From NCBI GenBank assembly GCA_021799715.1, contig JAJYZY010000044.1, forward strand, positions 1-17,887: a DNA stretch of 17,887 bases. The letters are read 5' to 3'. Origin of the DNA: Planctomycetota bacterium (GTDB taxonomy: Bacteria > Planctomycetota > Phycisphaerae > WQYP01). Under the pieces are notes generated by a model. It was not told the origin of the DNA and did not search any database. It was given only the letters and a program-made list of their open reading frames with translations. A program made the translations under genes and the position numbers. This document shows positions 7,455-15,700 of the stretch, piece by piece. Numbering within the stretch: position 1 is the stretch's first letter; each line of letters begins with the position of its first letter.

Positions 7455-8456
7455 TCAGCGGGATAGCAAAATCGCCGTAATGGTGGTTAAACCAAAGATC
7501 AGACCCACCAGGCCGTTCATGGTCATAAATGCCAGGTTGACCTTGGATATATCGTCGGGTTTGACCAGGGATTGTTCAATCGTTAACAGAAGAAATACGG
7601 CCGCGAACCCGATCCAGTAGACAGGCCCCATCGGCAAGCCGCCGCCGACGCCCAAACCAAATGCCAGAAGCATGAGAATGACAATTACATGACAGCCGCG
7701 GGATATCCAGAGGCTCTCCGCAACGCCAAACCGGGCCGGCAGGGAAAAGAGTTTTTCCTTTCGGTCAATGTCCACATCCTGCAGGGCATATAAAATATCA
7801 AACCCCGGCAACCAGAAAAGCACCGCCCCGGCCAGAAGCAGTACTTGCGCGCCGAGCACCGGGCCGTGCGGCGGAACGATGGCAATCCAGGCGCTGACCG
7901 GTGCCAGACACAGTGAACTGCCAAGGAAAAAATGGCACAGCCAGGTGAAGCGTTTTGTAAAACTGTACAGCGCGATCCAAAGCAGCACCGGCACGGACAG
8001 CACCACAGGGTAGATATTGCCGAGAATCAGATCAAACAGAAACGCGGCACCGACAAAAAGCGAGCCGCAGACCACCAGCGTGATGATCATAAAACGCACC
8101 GATACCTCGCCGGTAACGCTGGGGCGGCGCATGGCCCGCGGATTGCGGCTGTCAAAATCACGGTCCACCAGGCGGTTGAACGTCATGGCAAACGTACGCG
8201 CCAAGACCATACACAGCACAATAAGTCCCAGACGAATCCATCCCGGCCACAGCAGATGAATGGCACGGGCCGCCAGAAATGTCGCGATCAGCGCAAAGGG
8301 CATGGCAAAGATACTGTGTGAAAATTTAATCATGTCCAGAAAAGTCCGGATGCTGTTAACCACGCCGGGCTTGGGGGAAGCCGGCAGCACATCGGAATTC
8401 AGGGTGTTATTCATTGTTATCCCATGGCCTGTGACAAACTTGGGGTAAAACATCAT
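7455..8456 (-). CDS. ubiA: UbiA-family prenyltransferase, probably menaquinone MqnP
   Basis: An integral membrane enzyme that joins a polyprenyl chain to an aromatic acid in quinone synthesis. Both Asp-rich diphosphate/Mg2+ motifs are intact: N94-R-L-V-D98-R-D-F-D102 and, in the second half, the segment GFDILYALQDVDIDRKEK (D227 and D231). About eight hydrophobic helices span ~48-333. The second motif's form and the absence of an MK-branch menA signature favour the 4-hydroxybenzoate/futalosine type (MqnP), but that subfamily choice is inferred. ATG 8456 overlaps the ubiX stop in an ATGA arrangement, implying translational coupling. An internal ATG at 8414, preceded by GGGATAACA, is the alternative start and would remove 14 residues. 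It is last in the cluster. Confidence 0.88.
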   Translation of the reverse strand: MMFYPKFVTGHGITMNNTLNSDVLPASPKPGVVNSIRTFLDMIKFSHSIFAMPFALIATFLAARAIHLLWPGWIRLGLIVLCMVLARTFAMTFNRLVDRDFDSRNPRAMRRPSVTGEVSVRFMIITLVVCGSLFVGAAFLFDLILGNIYPVVLSVPVLLWIALYSFTKRFTWLCHFFLGSSLCLAPVSAWIAIVPPHGPVLGAQVLLLAGAVLFWLPGFDILYALQDVDIDRKEKLFSLPARFGVAESLWISRGCHVIVILMLLAFGLGVGGGLPMGPVYWIGFAAVFLLLTIEQSLVKPDDISKVNLAFMTMNGLVGLIFGLTTITAILLSR

Positions 8457-9073
8457 GTTGAAAGATTGTCCGGATTTTCGCGGCTACCGGCACCCATCCA
8501 GCGTGTGTTCCATTGGTGCGGCACGTCCAGTAAATCCAGCACGCGCCCGGCGACCATGACTACCAGGTCATCAATGCTTTGCGGGGTTTTATAAAATCCC
8601 GGGCTGGCGGGGCAGATGATGGCACCCGCCTCGGCGAGCCGGCACATGTTGCGAAGTTCAATAAGTCCAATCGGCATTTCGCGGTGCAGCAGAACCAATG
8701 GCCGCCGTTCCTTAAGCGTTACTTGCGCCGCGCGGCCAATGAGGTTGTCGCCAAGACCATTGGATATTTCCGCCAGTTTGTTGCTGGAACACGGCGCGAC
8801 AACCATGCCATGGGTCTTATGGGAGCCGGACGCAATGCAGGCTCCAATATCGTTGTACGGCAGCGGAATGATGTCATGAGGAACCGTTGTGCCGAGGATT
8901 TCATCCACGTCCGGATGTTCTACGCCCAGTTCATCATGCAAAAGCCGCCGACCGGCGGGTGAAATAACCAGATATACACGGCAGCCGGCCTCCGCAAGGC
9001 CCTGAAGAATTTTGCGGGCGTAAATAGCGCCCGAAGCGCCGGTAATCGCCAGAATGAACGTTTTTTTATGCAT
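8453..9073 (-). CDS. ubiX: UbiX-type flavin prenyltransferase
   Basis: UbiX joins a dimethylallyl group to FMN to make prenylated FMN, the cofactor of UbiD-family decarboxylases; in futalosine genomes the homologue is called MqnM. The N-terminal flavin-binding motif ITGASGAIYARKILQ is at ~10-24. The family-defining block VAPCSSNKLAEISNGLGDNL and KERRPLVLLHREMP is at ~91-134, and PASPGFYKTPQSIDDLV at ~155-171. At 206 residues the length is normal. The ribosome site before ATG 9073 is weak. A perfect TATAAT lies 42 bases upstream on the same strand. The stop overlaps the ubiA start by 4 bp. No ubiD partner is in the window. Confidence 0.93.
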   Translation of the reverse strand: MHKKTFILAITGASGAIYARKILQGLAEAGCRVYLVISPAGRRLLHDELGVEHPDVDEILGTTVPHDIIPLPYNDIGACIASGSHKTHGMVVAPCSSNKLAEISNGLGDNLIGRAAQVTLKERRPLVLLHREMPIGLIELRNMCRLAEAGAIICPASPGFYKTPQSIDDLVVMVAGRVLDLLDVPHQWNTRWMGAGSRENPDNLST

Positions 9074-9114
9074 CGGAAGGTCTCTACATTCAGCGCACAG
9101 CCGTCGGTTGCGGT

Positions 9115-9120
9115 ATTATA
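9115..9120 (-). promoter_or_regulatory. Possible internal -10 element before ubiX
   Basis: The minus strand reads TATAAT here, 42 bases before the ubiX ATG, in the 62-bp gap after the preceding gene. There is no good -35 at 17 bases; a TTGACG lies too far away, at a 23-base spacing. It may give separate expression of ubiX-ubiA, or it may be chance. Confidence 0.3.
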
Positions 9121-9135
9121 TCCGGTTACCTTAAA

Positions 9136-9462
9136 TTATTGATCGTCAAGCTCCTGCTCATCGAGAAGCGTTTTATGAACCACCGCGTGGTCATTGAACC
9201 AGTTATAAATTTCAACGTGGGCGAGGAAATCCGGTCCATACCGGTATGTGAGCCGGTCGGTGTAGTCCTCATGCCGGCAATCACGCAGATGGTCCAGCAG
9301 GGCCATGGCGGCAAAAAACCAGCTCGGCTTGATAACATCGGGCAGTTTAACGCAATAAAGCGATACATTTTCCGATCCGAACTGCTGCTTGCAGTGCCGA
9401 CACCACCAGTCGCAGCGCACCGTTCGGCGCATGACTTTTTCCGGTTCAGCGAGCTTGCGCAT
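9136..9462 (-). CDS. Small hypothetical protein with CxxC / HxxxC metal-site pattern
   Basis: I do not recognise this 108-residue protein. It has C21-x2-C24 (CRHC) and H58-x3-C62 (HLRDC), a spacing that could bind zinc, followed by an acidic, aromatic C-terminal half that ends DEQELDDQ. There is no signal peptide or membrane segment. ATG 9462 lies inside the end of the methyltransferase gene (17-bp overlap) and is preceded by GGGGGAT, a fair ribosome site. Its place between the ubiE-like and ubiX genes, with overlap, says it is co-translated with quinone synthesis genes. A role there is only an inference. Confidence 0.7.
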   Translation of the reverse strand: MRKLAEPEKVMRRTVRCDWWCRHCKQQFGSENVSLYCVKLPDVIKPSWFFAAMALLDHLRDCRHEDYTDRLTYRYGPDFLAHVEIYNWFNDHAVVHKTLLDEQELDDQ

Positions 9463-10225
9463 GACGGATCCCCCGGTAGCAGAAACAGATTCCCGCCGTC
9501 AATGATATAGCTTTTACATCGGCAAATCCGGTGGTTTTCATGCGTTGGGTCAGTTGTTCGGGAGAAATAAATGTATTGACGCTTTCGGGGAGATATTTAT
9601 AGGCACCGGTTTTGTCACCGCTGATAAGCGTGGCGGTGCGCGGTAATATGCGCCGGAAGTAAAAGTTGTAACCCGTTCGCAACACCGCGTTTCGGGGCAG
9701 GGAAAACTCCAGAATCACCAATCGGCCGCCGGGCCGCAGCACCCGATAAAATTCATCCACCGCCCGGCCCCAGTCGGAAACATTGCGAATGCCAAAGGCA
9801 ATTGAAACCACATCGACACTTTGGTCCCGCAGCGGCAGTCGCAGGGCATCGCCTTCATAAAATGAAATCGCCGGTCCGGCGGCTCCGCCGTTTTTTACGC
9901 AAGCGCCCCGCAGCATGGCATGACAGAAATCTATCCCGATAACGCGCTTGGGACCGGCACGATGAAATGCCATGGACAAGTCTCCCGTGCCGCAGGCAAT
10001 GTCCGCGACAACATCCGAGCTGTTTATCCCGGCCAGCCGCACTGCCTGCCGTCGCCAATAGTGGTCCATCCACAGAGAGTGTAAATGATTGTTTAGATCA
10101 TAGGATGGGGCGATGGCGGAAAACATGCGCTGTACCCGGCCGGCTTTATCCGCAACCTGATGCGGATTTTTAACATTGTCCTGATCCCACGCGGGAGCCG
10201 CTGAAGTTCTTACCGTGTCAACCAT
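9446..10225 (-). CDS. ubiE: UbiE/MenG-type quinone C-methyltransferase
   Basis: This SAM-dependent enzyme methylates demethylmenaquinone (or the benzoquinone precursor) as the late ring step of quinone synthesis. Family blocks, numbered from the chosen start: MFSAIAPSYDLNNHLHS (34-50), SAM motif DIACGTGDLS (75-84), GIDF (97-100), FGIRNVSDWGRA (144-155), LRPGGRLVILEFS, and near the C-terminus YKYLPESVNTF. The frame extends to an ATG at 10324. I chose ATG 10225 because it gives a family-sized 259-residue protein, has AAGG just before it, and leaves the cluster's best promoter outside the coding region. It is first of four leftward genes. With a UbiA and a UbiX but no ubiquinone hydroxylase nearby, menaquinone is the likelier product. 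Confidence 0.92.
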   Translation of the reverse strand: MVDTVRTSAAPAWDQDNVKNPHQVADKAGRVQRMFSAIAPSYDLNNHLHSLWMDHYWRRQAVRLAGINSSDVVADIACGTGDLSMAFHRAGPKRVIGIDFCHAMLRGACVKNGGAAGPAISFYEGDALRLPLRDQSVDVVSIAFGIRNVSDWGRAVDEFYRVLRPGGRLVILEFSLPRNAVLRTGYNFYFRRILPRTATLISGDKTGAYKYLPESVNTFISPEQLTQRMKTTGFADVKAISLTAGICFCYRGIRHAQAR

Positions 10226-10734
10226 TGCCTTACCAGTCCATTTCCGAACGATATACCCACAATTATAGCCGAATAACCGCGAAATGGCATGGTTGGTCAG
10301 CAGAGCTCGCGCCATTTTCGCCAAACCGTTTCAATCGGCGGATGCTGTAAGACAGGAGGCACAATCCAGGCAATCAAGGCTGATTTATAAGCGCAACCGA
10401 CCCCCGGCGTGGCGATTTTATCGCCCTGTTTCGGTGGTAAGCGGGGCGCATCAGTTGCAGCCATCGAGGGAAGCGCACACGCAACTACCGATGATTAGAG
10501 CAAACTCGCCGTTGAACCCGGCGGCGAGTTGGCCAGAGAATCGGTGCGGGACTAAAACGGCCAATCTCCGGAAACTGTAACACCGCTCGTCTCGCGATCC
10601 CCGCTCCACCCAGCGAAACAGGTTTCTGGAAAGACTGTGCCGAGTGAAGACCAACTCGTTATGATAAGCGCGTTCCTCAAACGGGGAATTCGCGTTCGAC
10701 CATCTTTGCGGTAGAAACCGGAATTGGTAAACCA
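10226..10734. other. Divergent 509-bp gap with strong hairpins
   Basis: The left part holds the ubiE promoter. From 10411 rightward lie several inverted repeats: GGCGAT-TTT-ATCGCC (10411-10425); CATC-AGTTGC paired with GCAACT-ACC-GATG (10449-10493, a 10-bp stem with a 3-base bulge); AACTCGCCG/CGGCGAGTT with a 10-base loop (10503-10530); and CGCGTTCC paired with GGAA-TT-CGCG (10669-10694). A 94-codon minus frame (10451-10735, TTG start) overlaps these and has no recognisable family. The stretch could be a structured leader of the ASCH gene, an independent small RNA, or an intergenic repeat. I cannot decide from one copy. Confidence 0.4.
10262..10290 (-). promoter_or_regulatory. Probable sigma70-type promoter of the quinone gene cluster
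   Basis: On the minus strand a perfect TATAAT (10262-10267) is preceded at exactly 17 bases by ATGCCA (10285-10290), which matches TTGACA at four of six positions. Initiation would fall near 10255, giving a leader of about 30 bases to the ATG at 10225. This position also argues against the longer reading frame starting at 10324. Confidence 0.6.
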
Positions 10735-10736
10735 AT
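10723..10736 (+). promoter_or_regulatory. Dyad overlapping the ASCH gene start codon
   Basis: ATTGGT-AA-ACCAAT is a perfect 6+2+6 inverted repeat whose last two bases are the first two of the ATG. As RNA it would fold as a 5-bp stem with a TAAA loop and mask the start codon. As DNA it could be a repressor site. No strong ribosome site precedes it. Confidence 0.3.
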
Positions 10737-11259
10737 GCTCTTATTGAAAAAACATCTTGTTGAATTGGTGCGGGCCGGAAAAAAGCGGCAGACCATTCGC
10801 TACTGGACTCGTCCCATCGTGCATGCGGGACAGATCAGTTTTACGCCGGGGCTGGGGAAAATGAAGATTTTGCGGGTTGATGAACTGGCGGGCTATCAAA
10901 GTTTAACCCTCAATGACGCCAATGACGACGGCTTTGACACCCTTGACGAACTTTTGGCCGAGCTAAAACGGAATTATCCCCAAGTTCCGCCCGGCAAGCG
11001 GCTTTATCGCGTGGTATTCCAGTGGCCGCTCGAAGCGCCCGCGCAGCAAACTGCGGCACCATCCCCGATTGTGCCGGCGAAAAACAGCCTTCCCGAAATT
11101 GCAAAGCCCGAACGCAAGCGAACAACGCGGACCGCCAAAGCCGCAATGGATGGTAACTCACCTGTCGCGGAATCCAGCGATCCGGCCGGTTGTATGTCGG
11201 TATCCCAACGGCAGACTTTGCGTCAATGGGTTATCGCCCAAAAGCCCAAAAGTACTTGA
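10735..11259 (+). CDS. ASCH domain protein with basic C-terminal tail (174 aa)
   Basis: Residues ~1-100 form an ASCH domain, a PUA-related fold predicted to bind RNA. It shows the usual opening LLLKKHLVELVRAGKKRQTI, the R-x-W (RYW) segment, and further on DDGFDTLDELLAELKRNYP and RLYRVVFQW. The domain starts right at the first methionine, which supports ATG 10735 despite a poor ribosome site. After residue ~105 comes a low-complexity Pro/Ala linker and a basic stretch (KPERKRTTRTAKAAM), then a short helix-like end. This tail is not part of the ASCH domain and may add nucleic-acid contact. The gene stands alone: divergent from ubiE, convergent with HU. ASCH proteins are thought to act in RNA processing or translation control; no specific role is known. 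Confidence 0.8.
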   Translation: MLLLKKHLVELVRAGKKRQTIRYWTRPIVHAGQISFTPGLGKMKILRVDELAGYQSLTLNDANDDGFDTLDELLAELKRNYPQVPPGKRLYRVVFQWPLEAPAQQTAAPSPIVPAKNSLPEIAKPERKRTTRTAKAAMDGNSPVAESSDPAGCMSVSQRQTLRQWVIAQKPKST

Positions 11260-11607
11260 GCGTCTGCGACCAAACCCATCACAATTCCGGCCATGACTTG
11301 CACTGTGAACCGCTGTGATGGCAATCCCTGAAGCCATCGTGACCGACGCCCGGGCGCATCATCGCCGATTCGCTAAAGATGGCGGTTTCCGGACCGCGGG
11401 AGCATATTTTCGCAATATGCGGCATGTGTCAGCTATTGAAGCACATGGGTCGTGTGGCGGAGAAAATTAAAAAACAAAACTCCCACCGCCGAAAAAATGC
11501 GGTCAGGAGTTCTGTTTTGAATCGATTGATCCACCTGCCGGTGCATGTGGCCGCGGATTTATCCGGCGGGCGATGGCCCAAGCCGGTTTACGCGGAACCA
11601 CTGCGGC
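11260..11607. other. Convergent intergenic region between ASCH and HU genes
   Basis: Apart from the terminator annotated separately, I see two clear dyads: CCATCACA/TGTGATGG (11276-11283 with 11314-11321, 30-base loop) shortly after the ASCH stop, and GCATATT-TTCGC-AATATGC (11402-11420, 7-bp stem). Neither is followed by a T tract. They may be ends of the ASCH transcript. I see no gene here. Confidence 0.5.
11469..11511 (-). terminator. Rho-independent terminator of the HU gene
   Basis: On the minus strand a long stem pairs AACTCC with GGAGTT and, inside it, ACCGC with GCGGT, separated by a small internal loop. The stem is followed at once by TTGTTTTTT. It lies about 97 bases after the HU stop. 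Read on the plus strand the same stem ends in CTGTTTT, so it may also stop rightward transcription from the ASCH gene. Confidence 0.85.
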
Positions 11608-11913
11608 TTATTTTCCACCGAGGATCGCATCCTTGGCGGCTTTGGCCACGCGGAATTTGACCTTGCGGCGGGCGGGAATTTCAATTGGCGCGCCAGTCTG
11701 GGGATTGCGTCCCATGCGCTTCTTCGTGTTTACCAGAACCAGCTTGCCCAAGCCGGGAATCGTGAATTTATTCTTGGCTTCCTTGTAAGCAAGCTGAGCC
11801 ATGCAGTCCAAAGCCGCAACGGCCTGTTTCTTGCTCATTTCGGAGCCGGTTTCCTTGGCGACCATTTCCGCGAGCTTCGCGGCGGTCTGGGACTTGGTGA
11901 GGGACTTGGCCAT
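11608..11913 (-). CDS. hup: HU-family DNA-binding protein
   Basis: A histone-like nucleoid protein that bends and compacts DNA as a dimer. It is 101 residues long, starting MAKSLTKSQTAAKLAEM. It shows the helical dimerisation half (KKQAVAALDCMAQLAYKEA), the strand IPGLGKLVLV, and the DNA-arm signature GRNPQTGAPIEIPARRKVKF (69-88). ATG 11913 is set by AAGGAG six bases upstream (minus); the frame's extension to 12006 has no such site and is not HU-like. A promoter and an AT-rich stretch lie upstream and a strong terminator downstream, so it is a single-gene unit. It could be HU or an IHF-like relative; the sequence favours generic HU. Confidence 0.96.
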   Translation of the reverse strand: MAKSLTKSQTAAKLAEMVAKETGSEMSKKQAVAALDCMAQLAYKEAKNKFTIPGLGKLVLVNTKKRMGRNPQTGAPIEIPARRKVKFRVAKAAKDAILGGK

Positions 11914-12007
11914 ATACATCTCCTTATTATGGCGGACGGGTTTGCAGGATACGGCCGGAGTTCCACCGCCGGAATAATCATCCGTCCCTGCAATACGATT
12001 AAGCAAT

Positions 12008-12060
12008 AAAATAAGCCTTTTTCCGCAGTATGCAACTGAAAATCATAATTTTTTTATTTT
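12008..12060 (-). promoter_or_regulatory. Probable HU promoter with AT-rich upstream element
   Basis: On the minus strand TTGCAT (12030-12035) and TATTTT (12008-12013) are 16 bases apart. They are preceded by an A/T run (12047-12060) that could serve as an UP element for a highly expressed gene. The leader to the HU ATG would be about 90 bases. Confidence 0.4.
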
Positions 12061-12156
12061 TCCCGCACCCGCGCCTCCCCGTCCGCGATGCGCATGGATG
12101 AATCCAAACGCCCCAGCGGGTATGCTATGTGCCTCTATTATCTGGAGGTTTATCTG

Positions 12157-12717
12157 ATGGCGCACCCGTGGACAACCCCGATTCCCACCAGAGTGTTTTT
12201 CACCAAAGGCGTGGGCCGCCACCGTTACAAGGCCCAATCCCTGGAACTGGCTTTCAGACATGCAGGTATTGAGAAGTATAATCTTGTACAAGTGTCTGGC
12301 ATCTTTCCGGCCCGCTGCAAAATCATTCCGGTCGCCGAGGGAATCCGTGAACTATCGCCCGGACAGGTCGCCTTTGGCGTCGTCAGCGAATCAAGCAGCG
12401 ATGAACCCAATCGGCTGCTGTGCGCCGGCATTGGTGTGGCGCTGCCAATACGGGATCAGTACGGCTACATCAGCGAACATCATGGATTCGGCATGACCGA
12501 AGAAAAAATCGGCGACTACGTTGAAGATATGGCGGCCACCATGCTGGCCACCACCCTGGGCATTGAATTTGATCCGCAGTACAACTATGACGAGCGCAAG
12601 GAAATTTACCGCATGAGCGGCAATATTGTCCGCACGCGGAATATCGTGCAGACCGCCGAGGGGGATAAAAACGGTCTTTGGAACAGTGTGGTGGCCGCGG
12701 CGGTATTTTTGATGTAA
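12157..12717 (+). CDS. Pyruvoyl-dependent arginine decarboxylase homologue with Ser-to-Gly change at cleavage site
   Basis: PvlArgDC enzymes convert arginine to agmatine for polyamine synthesis. The precursor cleaves itself between two serines and the second becomes the pyruvoyl group (Ser52/Ser53 in the Methanocaldococcus jannaschii enzyme, as I recall its sequence). This 186-residue protein has the full family shape: FFTKGVG, AGIEKYNLVQV, SEHHGFG, DGLW-type ending KNGLWNSVVAAAVF. The catalytic-site Asn (N42, in YNLV) and Glu (E107, in SEHHG) are kept, but the cleavage pair reads S47-G48 (VSGIFP), so the pyruvoyl-forming Ser is Gly. Decarboxylase activity is therefore doubtful. I chose ATG 12157 because GGAGG lies eight bases before it (12144-12148); the frame runs up to an ATG at 12088 that lacks one. 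No polyamine genes adjoin. Confidence 0.88.
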   Translation: MAHPWTTPIPTRVFFTKGVGRHRYKAQSLELAFRHAGIEKYNLVQVSGIFPARCKIIPVAEGIRELSPGQVAFGVVSESSSDEPNRLLCAGIGVALPIRDQYGYISEHHGFGMTEEKIGDYVEDMAATMLATTLGIEFDPQYNYDERKEIYRMSGNIVRTRNIVQTAEGDKNGLWNSVVAAAVFLM

Positions 12718-12766
12718 TTCCCGATGTTTCCTGCTGACTATCGCGCCGGAAGTCAGGTCGAGTATC

Positions 12767-12785
12767 CACCGCGTCGCGGGCGGTG
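12767..12785. other. Hairpin between convergent genes
   Basis: CACCGC and GCGGTG form a 6-bp GC-rich stem with a 7-base loop in the 77-bp gap between the decarboxylase homologue and the AsmA-like gene. No T run follows on either strand, so an intrinsic terminator is only possible, not shown. Confidence 0.3.
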
Positions 12786-12794
12786 ACGGCGCAA

Positions 12795-15700
12795 CTACCG
12801 TCCACCGGAGCTGGATTGATTTCCCACAATGGCGTTTACAAATATTTCCTGAATGGCGGTTCCGATGTTTTTGAATACCACCGGTGTGGTGGTCGGATGC
12901 GACCACGTCCCGGCAACCTGCACGGAACTGACACTGGATTCCAACGCGTTGAGAATGGCCTTCGCCTGCGGGATAAATGGGACATGGAAGTGTTTGAATG
13001 GCCGCACGGTCCCGATGACATAGCCCTTCAAAGTGCTGTCCGGCATTTTCCATATATTGTCCAGTTCACCGGCTCCCAGAATCTCCACGCCGCGATCAAA
13101 ATAATGCAGATAGGTAATCTGGGCGTTGCCGCCGTCGATGCGCCAGCGGGCCTCGCCGGTACCCGTGGGTTTATTGTTGTTGAGCCTGACATTCAGAAGC
13201 CGATAGACGGAAGCCATGATGGTCGAGCCTGCCAGGTTGGACTGCGTAATTTTCAATTCGCCCGAGCCGATGGCGTTATGCCAGTTATTGGACAACGCCA
13301 CGGCGGTAAGATGCCCCGAAAGCAACCCCGGTGTCGGATGCGCCTTGGCAATGACCGTGCGCGTGAGTTGATCAAGATTGATGTTGTTAAACGTCAGGCT
13401 GGTATCGGAAGAAAGCAGTCCACCGTTATGCCGTGACACGCGGGCCCACAGCCGCATGGTGCCTCCGGCAAATGCCAGTTGCGAACGATCCAGCAAAATG
13501 GCCCGATTGCTGATAAACGCGTGGACATCCAGTGAACCAAGCTGGATCGCATCCAATGCGGCCTTCTCGGCGCGCAAATTAAACTGCAGTTCCAGCGGTG
13601 CCAGCGGATGCGCCCCACCGGCTGGCCCCAGCACTATATTGCCCGCAAAGGTGCCCTTCAGTCCGTCCGCCCAGGAATATCCCAGCAGAAGGGGCTTGGG
13701 ATTCGGCAGCCGACATTGAAATACCGCCGAGCTTTTTAACGGTTGATCAATATTCCAAATCCCCTGGCCCGTGAGGGTATTGCCCATCAAGTCCAGGGAC
13801 GTGTGGCTGATGGAAATTGTCCGCCCCAGGGCAATGATATGCGTACCCGCCAGTCCAACGGGTAAAAAGTGCTGGAAAATAGTCGCCTTCAAATCACCGG
13901 TTCCGTGGATGGCGCTGCTGTGCCAGTTATATCTTCCCGCCACCGTTCCGGATACCTGCGTATCAAACTGCAATGCCGGAATATCCGCCGGCCAATCGGA
14001 TACATTCAATTTAAAATAAATGTCGGCGGGATTAAGCTGATTCCAATTGGCGCTAGCCGACGCATCCGCCCCCACGCCGACGAGCTTGATCGGAGCAAGG
14101 GTTAATATGCCATTGCTGTAATTCAAACTCGCGGTTCCATGAAGAATATGCATCGGAGCGGTCAACGATTTTGGCGTTGGAATCACCAGGTTGTCCGCCG
14201 AAAGCTTTCCCCGCACCGTGGTCATTTGCAGATCCCGTCCGGGCACGCTGATGTTCAGATTCATTCCGACATAACCGCGCAATCCCGGCCAGGGCGTCGG
14301 TAACAGCAGACGGCCCACCGCCGCCGCAGAAATATGTTTTGATTCCACCGTCAGGCCCGCAAGCCGGCCGGTTGTATTGGCTTTGAAACGTACCGCAATC
14401 CGTCCGCCGAGAACCGTCACCGGGTCGGCGGCCAGCACAATATGGCGGTTGGTCAGTTGGCCTGTAACATGTACCTCTGGCAACGCCAGCAGATGGTGAT
14501 TGACTGTAAAATGAGTTCCCGCCAGCCGCCCATTCAAATGCAACGCCAGCGGCATAACCCCACCGTCCGCCAGCAGTTTTCCCGATATTAATCCCCCCAG
14601 GGACCAGCCGGCATTGCTTTTCGTTGCGCCATGATTAACCAGCGGTATACCGGTAACCGTTACTATCAGATGTGTCGGGTAGCGCCCGGTAAAAATGCAA
14701 TTGCCGCTTGCGGCCAGACTCCAGACCGGGCTTTTCACCAGCAGATTATCCAGTTGCATGCCGCCCGAATTGCCATAAGCGCTGACATGCACATGCACAT
14801 TAGCCGGCAATTTGAGCAGTGGAATGCTCGCCGCCGTGGCCCGCAGGTGCACCCGCCAAAGCCCCAGGGCCAGATTATACAATCCCCTCAGATGCACATA
14901 CGGATCCGAAGCCAGCGCGCAATTGGCAACCGTAATTTGATTGTGGTCCAATTGACCGCTGGCGCGCAAACCCTTGAGCGTGACAAGTCTGGTGCGCTGC
15001 CAGGAAATTTGCGGTGATTCAAGTTGCCAATTCATCCGGCCATGAAATCGGCCCTGTGCTGAAAGTGTGGCGGCGGTACTCCATGTGCCGTAGGTGCACT
15101 GCCCGCTGCTGGCAATATGCAAGCCGATAACACGTCTTCCCGGCCAGGGGGAACTCAACGCTCCGGTAAGCGAACCGCTCTGCATTTCCGTTCCAAATAA
15201 GGAAATCCCATGCCACGCCGCCGATACCGTTGCCGACCCTTCCGTCGGATTCATCACGCCGGAAAGGCGCAGGCCGCCGCCCGCCAAATCCGCGCGCAGG
15301 CCTTGAACATGAAAACCACGACCATCCGCCCATATTTGCCCGCGATAAATATTCACCGGTACGCTTAAATAACCAACGCGAATGCCCACATTTTCCGGAT
15401 TAATCCGCCAATGATCACCGGCATATTGGGCCTGGGCGTTGCCATGCAGGCCAAAATCGCCGACATTGATACGAACATCGTTAAGTCGTTCTGACAGCAT
15501 ATTATTCAACAGTCGCCCGCGCAACTGCGCGCTGACGGATGCTGCGCCATGCCACGATGGCCAAAGTCGTTGCAGCCACGGCCCAAGACCTGTCGCCTGA
15601 ATATGTATGCTGTGCAGCCAGGACTGCTGCGGCACCAACACTCCCTGTGCCAGCAGATGCGACTGCGGTACCTGCGTTGATGCCGCACGCAATGAAAACC

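Noticed and set aside
10226..10324. N-terminal extension of the UbiE-like protein to ATG 10324
   Set aside because: The extra 33 residues are not family-like and would contain the TATAAT promoter; ATG 10225 is better placed.
10451..10735. A 94-codon minus-strand frame between ubiE and the ASCH gene
   Set aside because: It needs a TTG start, has no family match I recognise, and lies over strong hairpins. Kept only as part of the gap description.
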